Source: Nocardiopsis potens DSM 45234
GTDB taxonomy: Bacteria; Actinomycetota; Actinomycetes; Streptosporangiales; Streptosporangiaceae
Assembly: GCF_000341105.1 (NCBI RefSeq)
Contig: NZ_ANBB01000040.1
Span: 1-56,342 of the forward strand
Reading direction: 5' to 3'
Length of the DNA: 56,342 bases
Position 1 is the first letter of the stretch. Every line of letters begins with the position of its first letter. Made by a program: the position numbers and the translations under genes. Positions 51,960-56,342 of this stretch are shown piece after piece. A model generated the notes under the pieces. The model saw nothing but the letters and a program-made list of their open reading frames with translations. It made no database searches and was not told the origin of the DNA.

Positions 51960-53285
51960 TCAGGCCGGGACCGGGTGGCGCCGCGGCCGGGCCGGGCGCC
52001 CCGGGGCCGCCCCGCCGCGGCCGGGCACCGGCCCCTGCGGACCGCCCCTGGTCGGCCGGACCCCGGTGTAGATCTCCTCGAAGCGCGCCAGGGAGCGGCG
52101 GTGGTCGTGGGTGAGCGCGATCTCCCGGGAGGCCGCGCCCATCGCCTCCCGTCCCGAGCCCAGCACCGCGAGCAGCCGGTCCGCCAGCCCGGCGACGTCG
52201 CCCGGCCGGTACAGGTAGCCGTTGCGGCCGCGGTCCACCAGGTGCGGCAGGGCCAGGGCGTCCGCCGCGACCACCGGCAGCCCGGTCGACATGGCCTCCA
52301 GGGTGGCGATGCTCTGCAGCTCGGCGACGCTCCCGATGGCGAACAGATCGGCGGCCACGTACACCCGCGGCAGCTCCTCGTCCGGGACGAACCCCAGGAA
52401 GTGCACCCGGTCGGCGACCCCCAGCCCGGCGGCCAGCTCGCGCAGCTCCGCTTCGCGCTGCCCGGTGCCGGCCAGCACCAGCTGCAGGTCCCGCTCCCGG
52501 TGCACCAGCGGCAGCGCCCGGATCAGCTCGTCGATCCGCTTCTCCTCGTCGAGCCGGCCGACGAACGCCATCGTCTCCCGGTCCGGCAGGCCGAACCCGG
52601 CGCGGGCGCCGGCCCGCTCGGCCGGGCGGGGGTGGAAGCGCTCCAGGTCGATGCCGCAGGAGACCGCCTCGACCGGGCGGTCGTAGCCCTTCTGGGCGAG
52701 CAGGTCGGCGGCGCGCCGGGTGGGCGTGGTGACGTAGTCGGCCTCGTTGGCCACCCGCACCATGTCCCGCCAGGCCAGCCGGCCCGCGAGGCCCTGCAGC
52801 CGCTCCGGGATGTGCGCGTGCGCGAACAGGTTGTCCGGCATGAAGTGGTTGGTCAGCACCACCGGGGTCCCGGAGATCCGGCCCTGGCGGACGGTCGCCC
52901 TGCTCACCGTGAAGTGGCTCTGCGCGTGCACCACGTGCGGGGCCAGCCGGTCCATGATCCGCGCGACGTGGCCCGCGATGCCGAGCGGGACGGCGGTGCG
53001 CATCGTCGGGTGGACCAGCACCGGGGCGGAGCGCAGCCGGTGCAGCGTCACCTCCCCGTCGTAGGCGATGCCGGGCGCGCCCTCCTCCGAGGCGCAGACG
53101 ACGTGCACGTCGTGGCCGCGCTCGGCGAGGCCGGTGGCGAGCCGGTGGGTGAAGTAGCCGGCCCCGTTGACGTCCGGAGGATAGGTGTCGGTGCCGATGA
53201 GGACGCGCAACCGCCGGTCACGCCCTGTGGTCCGTCGGCTCTCCGGTCCGGAGGTCCGAGGGGCTCTCTCCATCGGTGAGGACAT
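51960..53285 (-). CDS. GT4-family glycosyltransferase
   Basis: 441-aa GT-B retaining glycosyltransferase. The N-terminal Rossmann half starts LRVLIGTDTYPPDVNGAGYFTHRLATGLAERGHDVHVV with the Gly-rich GAG loop; the nucleotide-sugar half has AFVGRLDEEKRIDELIRAL and IGSVAELQSIATLEAMSTGLPVVA, holding the GT4 E-x7-E motif. A Pro/Arg-rich ~35-residue tail follows. The ATG at 53285 is supported by AGGAGAAGCGAG upstream even though it overlaps the DMT gene by 68 nt; a TTG at 53210 would avoid overlap. It resembles PimB/mannosyltransferase-like actinomycete enzymes, but donor and acceptor are unknown. Confidence 0.92.
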   Translation of the reverse strand: MSSPMERAPRTSGPESRRTTGRDRRLRVLIGTDTYPPDVNGAGYFTHRLATGLAERGHDVHVVCASEEGAPGIAYDGEVTLHRLRSAPVLVHPTMRTAVPLGIAGHVARIMDRLAPHVVHAQSHFTVSRATVRQGRISGTPVVLTNHFMPDNLFAHAHIPERLQGLAGRLAWRDMVRVANEADYVTTPTRRAADLLAQKGYDRPVEAVSCGIDLERFHPRPAERAGARAGFGLPDRETMAFVGRLDEEKRIDELIRALPLVHRERDLQLVLAGTGQREAELRELAAGLGVADRVHFLGFVPDEELPRVYVAADLFAIGSVAELQSIATLEAMSTGLPVVAADALALPHLVDRGRNGYLYRPGDVAGLADRLLAVLGSGREAMGAASREIALTHDHRRSLARFEEIYTGVRPTRGGPQGPVPGRGGAAPGRPARPRRHPVPA

Positions 53286-54201
53286 CTCGCTTCTCCTGTC
53301 CTGGTTCGGGATCCGCGGCGGAACCCTCTCCGCGGGACCGGACGCCGCGGGCGGCCTCCGGGTTCTGGTTCTTCGACTTGGCCAGCACCGCGATGCCGGC
53401 CGCGGCCACCACCGCGAACACCGCGGCGGCCGCCTGCTCCGGCGGCGACGACGGCAGTCCTTCGCCGAGCAGCAGCGCGCCCAGCCCCGCCCCGACCACC
53501 GGGTCGGCGACCAGGAGGATCGCGTAGGCGGCCGAGAAGTGCCCGGTGCGGTAGGCGTTCTGCATCATCAGCCCGCCGAACAGCGCCACCCCGATCGCGA
53601 TCGGGGTCAGCCAGCTGAACACGGCCATCGGGTCGGCGGCGGTCCCGGACGCCACGACCCGGGCGATCGCCGAGGTCGTGCCGAGCGCACTGCCGCCGAC
53701 GGTCGCAAGGATCACGCCCCGGATCCCCGGCCGCACCTTGCGGGCGACCGCGAGGGCGACCGCCCCGACGCCGAGCACGCACCCGGCCAGCACCAGGGCG
53801 GTGCCGACCGTCATCCGCGGGGTGTCCGCGGTGTGCGGGAAGAGCATGATGACGCCGACCAGGCCGACCATGACCGCCACGCCCGCGCCGATCTGGCCCG
53901 GGCGCACCCGGCGCCGGGTGAAGGCCATCGACAGCACGATCGCGAACAGCAGACCGGTGACGCCGATCGGCTGGATGATGGTCAGCGGGGCCCCGCTCAG
54001 CGCGATCAGGTGCAGGGAGACGCCGGCCGCCGCGGCGAGGGTGCCGATCAGCCACCTCGGCCGCTGGGCCAGGTAGACCAGCAGGCTGAACCGGGCGACG
54101 CTCTTGCCCGGCGCGCGGACCGCGTCGCGCTCCTGCAGCGCCGAGCCGAGGGCCATGCAGAACGCCCCGGCCAGCGCGATCAGGACCGACCAGATCAGCA
54201 T
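53218..54201 (-). CDS. DMT superfamily (EamA-like) transporter
   Basis: 327 aa with about 10 hydrophobic helices in two halves, starting MLIWSVLIALAGAFCMALGSALQERDAV and including RPRWLIGTLAAAAGVSLHLIALSGAPLTIIQPIGVTGLLFAIVLS (the pairing of SGAPLTIIQPIGV is typical of the actinomycete DMT group). A hydrophilic ~55-residue cytosolic tail (NPEAARGVRSRGEG...) overlaps the downstream glycosyltransferase. ATG at 54201. Coexpression hints at export of a precursor for glycan assembly, but that is speculative. Confidence 0.9.
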   Translation of the reverse strand: MLIWSVLIALAGAFCMALGSALQERDAVRAPGKSVARFSLLVYLAQRPRWLIGTLAAAAGVSLHLIALSGAPLTIIQPIGVTGLLFAIVLSMAFTRRRVRPGQIGAGVAVMVGLVGVIMLFPHTADTPRMTVGTALVLAGCVLGVGAVALAVARKVRPGIRGVILATVGGSALGTTSAIARVVASGTAADPMAVFSWLTPIAIGVALFGGLMMQNAYRTGHFSAAYAILLVADPVVGAGLGALLLGEGLPSSPPEQAAAAVFAVVAAAGIAVLAKSKNQNPEAARGVRSRGEGSAADPEPGQEKRDVLTDGESPSDLRTGEPTDHRA

Positions 54202-54628
54202 GGCACCTCCGCCCCGAGGGAACCGGGGGTCCGGCCGACCGGCTCCGGAACGTCCACGCTGTCCCCCTCCGTACGGCGGCTCGTCATCGCCGCGCTGTCG
54301 TCGTTGAAAACGTTACGGAGCGCCGTTCCCGGAATCGATGAAGGCACCACCCCGGTCCGGGTGGTGTTCGCCCCACCTCCGGGGGCGCCTCCGCACCACC
54401 CTCACCCGGCGGAACCCCTTCCAACCGCCTCCGGCCTCCCCTTCCCTCCGTCTCCGCACGCCCTCTCTGGCACTCCTACCCGAACCATAGATAACAGCCC
54501 TCTTCTTCGCGTCCCCCAACAGACGGACATATGGCGGAAACCATTGGTCAAAAGTCGGAGTACCGGCCCCCGGACCCAGGTCGAACGTCCTCATCCGGAA
54601 GTCGGGTAAATCCCCGTACTGCGGGGGT

Positions 54629-54690
54629 GCAGAGCTCCCGCGCGTAGCGGAAAGCAGAGCTCCCGCGCGTAGCGGAAGACAGAGCTCCGC
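54629..54690. repeat. 25-bp direct repeats in the intergenic region
   Basis: 2.4 tandem copies (54629-54653, 54654-54678, partial to ~54690) sharing CAGAGCTCCCGCGCGTAGCGG, in a 630-nt non-coding stretch (54202-54831) that also has an unusually AT-rich segment (~54480-54560). No gene is recognised in this stretch. Confidence 0.75.
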
Positions 54691-54796
54691 GCCCGGGGAA
54701 GAGACCGGTCCCCGCGACCGAGATAGGGATCCGCCGACTTGTCAACCCGATCCTCGACCGTCTCCCGGCGCGCCTCCGCGCGCTTGTGCAGAATTA

Positions 54797-54811
54797 GGGG
54801 GAAATTCCCCC
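54797..54811. promoter_or_regulatory. Palindrome upstream of the two-half Lrp gene
   Basis: GGGGGAAATTCCCCC, a perfect dyad around one base, 20 nt before the proposed start. A good candidate autoregulatory operator. Confidence 0.5.
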
Positions 54812-54831
54812 AGCGAGGTAGGTGAGCGCCG

Positions 54832-55737
54832 GTGGGCGCGGTGGAACTGGACGAGACGGACGGCGCGATCGTGCGCGAGCTCCGGGCCGACGGCCGGCTG
54901 CCGTTCGAGGCCCTGGCCGCCCGGGTGGGCCTGTCCCGGGCCGCCGCGCGGCTGCGAGTGCGCCGGATGCAGGAGGCCGGCCGCCTCAAGGTGGTGGGCG
55001 TGGTGCACCCGGCGGTGCGCGGCGCGGACGCGCTCGCCGTGGTCGCGGTCGACGTGAACGGCGCGACCTCGGCGGTCGCCGGCCGGATCGCCGAGCTGCC
55101 CGGGACCGCGGCGGTGCACCTCACCGCCGGCCGGTTCCCGCTCGCCGCCCAGGTGCGCGCCCGCGACCTGGCCGGCCTGTCGGCCGCCGTGGCCCGGGTG
55201 CGCGCCCTCCCCGGCGTGGTGCGGACCGCCGCCGCGGTCTGCACCGAGGTGCTGAAGGACCCCCGGATGGCCGCGGCCGACCCGCCGGACATCGTCCCCG
55301 ACGGCACCGACCTGCTCCTGCTGGACCTGCTGGAGCGGGACGGCCGGCTGCCCTTCGCCGAGCTGGCCGGGCACGCAGGGCTGTCCGCCGGGGCGGTGCG
55401 CACCCGGGTGCTGCGGCTGCTGGACAGCGGTGCGCTCCGGGTGACCGCGGAGCTCGCCCCGTCCGCGGCCGGCCTGCGCCGGCACGGCGGCTTCGCGCTG
55501 CGCCTCCTGGGCCCGGCGGAGACCGCCCTGCATCGCGCGGCCGAGTGGCGGGAGGTCCGCTTCCTCGCCCGCTGCCTGGGCGGGAACGACCTGGTGGGAA
55601 CGGCCGCGGCCGCCTCCCTGGAGGAGCTGCGCGACCTCTTCGAGCGGCTGCGCGGCCTGCCCGGGGTGCGGCTGACCGAGACCTGGGTCCACCTGTCCCG
55701 GGTGGAGGTGCCGAGGCTCCGCCCCGCCCTGCCCTGA
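54832..55737 (+). CDS. Double-domain Lrp/AsnC regulator
   Basis: 301 aa made of two Lrp-like halves. Half 1: AsnC HTH VELDETDGAIVRELRADGRLPFEALAARVGLSRAAARLRVRRMQEAGRLKVVGVV with a RAM-like part (DALAVVAVDVNGATSAVAGRIAELPGTAAVHLTAG). Half 2 repeats it: LLLLDLLERDGRLPFAELAGHAGLSAGAVRTRVLRLLDSGALRVTAEL, then a second effector domain ending LPGVRLTETWVHLSRVEVPRLRP. Normal Lrp proteins are ~150 aa, so this is an intramolecular dimer type known in actinomycetes. GTG 54832 or 54841. Targets unknown. Confidence 0.9.
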   Translation: MGAVELDETDGAIVRELRADGRLPFEALAARVGLSRAAARLRVRRMQEAGRLKVVGVVHPAVRGADALAVVAVDVNGATSAVAGRIAELPGTAAVHLTAGRFPLAAQVRARDLAGLSAAVARVRALPGVVRTAAAVCTEVLKDPRMAAADPPDIVPDGTDLLLLDLLERDGRLPFAELAGHAGLSAGAVRTRVLRLLDSGALRVTAELAPSAAGLRRHGGFALRLLGPAETALHRAAEWREVRFLARCLGGNDLVGTAAAASLEELRDLFERLRGLPGVRLTETWVHLSRVEVPRLRPALP

Positions 55738-55898
55738 CCCGCCCGGCCCTTGGATGGCCGGTCCCGGACCCGCTGCGTCCGCGCACGTCCGCCGGGCCGT
55801 CCTCTTCCGGCCACGCCCTTCCCCCGCCGCCCGGAACCCGCCCCGCGGCCGCCTCCCCGGGTCGGATAGCGTTGCGGTGACGGACGTCGGAAGGAGCG

Positions 55899-56342
55899 GT
55901 GGCGGAATTGTCGGTGCAGGAACGGCTGAACGTCCCGATCGGCCGCGCCGCGGAGAACTGGTCGACCCGGCCGGACTGCCGCCGCGTCCTGGTCGTGGCG
56001 CACACGGTCACCGCGATGACGCGATTGACCGACATTCTTCCGGTGTTCGATTCCGACCTCCGCGTGCAATTGGTCTTCACCCGCGCCCGCACCTCGAATT
56101 TCCGCGAGGGCGTCACCGAATACCTGAACGACCTGGGCGCCGCCACGGCCCCGTGGGAGCAGGCGATCGAAGAGGATTTCGACCTCGCCCTGACCGCCAG
56201 CTACGGCGACGACCTGCACCTGATAAAGGCCCCCCTGGTCGCCGTCTCCCATGGCGCCGGATATAATAAGCTAGTGAGACCGGAAACCCGGAAACCCGGA
56301 AACCCGGAAACCCGGAAACCCGGAAACCCGGAAACCCGGAAA
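55899..56342 (+). CDS. Partial gene: actinomycete glycosyltransferase-like/DUF protein, truncated by window end
   Basis: Open to the window edge (at least 148 codons). It translates as VAELSVQERLNVPIGRAAEN..., RRVLVVAHTVTAMTRLTDILPVFDSDLRVQLVFTRARTSNFREGVTEYLNDLGAATAPWEQAIEEDFDLALTASYGDDLHLIKAPLVAVSHGAGYNKLV, then periodic PETRKPGN. The start of the readable domain (VVAHTVTxxxRLxDIL..., HGAGYNK) resembles a conserved actinomycete protein with a GT-B/CDP-glycerol-transferase-like fold; this is from memory and unverified. The start is uncertain (AAGGAG is only 2 nt from GTG 55899; TTG 55908 and GTG 55914 are alternatives). The CCGGAAAC repeat enters the frame without a stop. Confidence 0.7.
   Translation, partial: MAELSVQERLNVPIGRAAENWSTRPDCRRVLVVAHTVTAMTRLTDILPVFDSDLRVQLVFTRARTSNFREGVTEYLNDLGAATAPWEQAIEEDFDLALTASYGDDLHLIKAPLVAVSHGAGYNKLVRPETRKPGNPETRKPGNPETRK
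56278..56342. repeat. Octanucleotide tandem repeat inside a coding frame
   Basis: About 8 uninterrupted copies of CCGGAAAC, running off the window end. Eight is not a multiple of three, so each added or lost copy shifts the downstream reading frame. In the current frame it encodes an eight-residue period PETRKPGN per three copies. Confidence 0.9.

Noticed and set aside
54591-54745. Small ORFs over the 25-bp repeats (FRYARELC)
   Set aside because: The peptide repetition is a by-product of the DNA repeat; no ribosome site and no homology recalled.

Overview
The window comes from a very G+C-rich actinomycete. Third codon positions are almost all G or C, GTG and TTG starts are frequent, and many adjacent genes share ATGA/GTGA start-stop overlaps. 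The gene mix (BMP-type nucleoside ABC importer, deoA/cdd, E1 alpha/beta 2-oxoacid dehydrogenase, paired ALDHs beside deoC, DUF6457, DUF368) fits Streptosporangiales such as the Nocardiopsis group. That placement is inference; there is no rRNA or marker gene to fix it.

Layout. 1-480: a repeated 'head' hairpin followed by an array of ~70/77-bp repeats. 506-8080: nucleoside uptake and catabolism on the minus strand, in transcription order BMP lipoprotein, ABC ATPase, two permeases, cytidine deaminase and thymidine phosphorylase. 8394-11821: an alpha/beta hydrolase and a three-gene 2-oxoacid dehydrogenase operon whose third gene is only a lipoyl domain. 12159-13314: a small hypothetical and an Lrp/AsnC regulator. 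13436-20413: phosphohexomutase/phosphopentomutase, purine nucleoside phosphorylase, GNAT, two ALDHs (one truncated) and deoxyribose-phosphate aldolase. 20787-26535: APC permease, a hypothetical, orphan PTS EIIA, and an MFS/TetR divergent pair. 26822-34942: FtsX-type ABC exporter, enoyl-CoA hydratase, PPG-repeat membrane protein, HGSNAT/DUF418-like membrane protein and acetoacetyl-CoA synthetase. 34943-36754: 1.8 kb without a convincing gene, holding two more copies of the head/array element facing away from each other. 36755-40576: biotin genes bioD-bioA and divergent bioF. 40763-48779: Uma2 protein, SGNH lipase, ornithine aminotransferase, acyl-CoA synthetase, DUF368 transporter, TPP riboswitch with thiD, and a DUF6457 protein. 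49088-56342: aminotransferase/LysR pair, coiled-coil protein, GT4 glycosyltransferase, DMT transporter, a two-half Lrp regulator, and a gene running off the end through a pure 8-bp tandem repeat.

How the genes work together. The first 20 kb encodes a near-complete nucleoside route: import, deamination, phosphorolysis of pyrimidine and purine nucleosides, C1-to-C5 phosphate transfer, aldol cleavage of deoxyribose-5-phosphate, and oxidation of the acetaldehyde by ALDH. It is interrupted by the E1/lipoyl operon and its likely Lrp regulator. The biotin, thiamine and acyl-CoA genes are separate small transcription units.

Most unusual items: (1) three copies of an undescribed composite repeat, a 30-nt hairpin head with an invariant loop half followed by tandem units alternating ~70 and ~77 bp; (2) a lipoyl-only E2 beside an alpha/beta hydrolase; (3) an ALDH pair resembling a split ALDH16; (4) near-perfect 27-29-bp palindromes recurring between genes with a compensated base change; (5) an in-frame octanucleotide repeat at the right edge that could make the gene phase-variable. 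All coordinates and translations were read by eye; no database search was possible.
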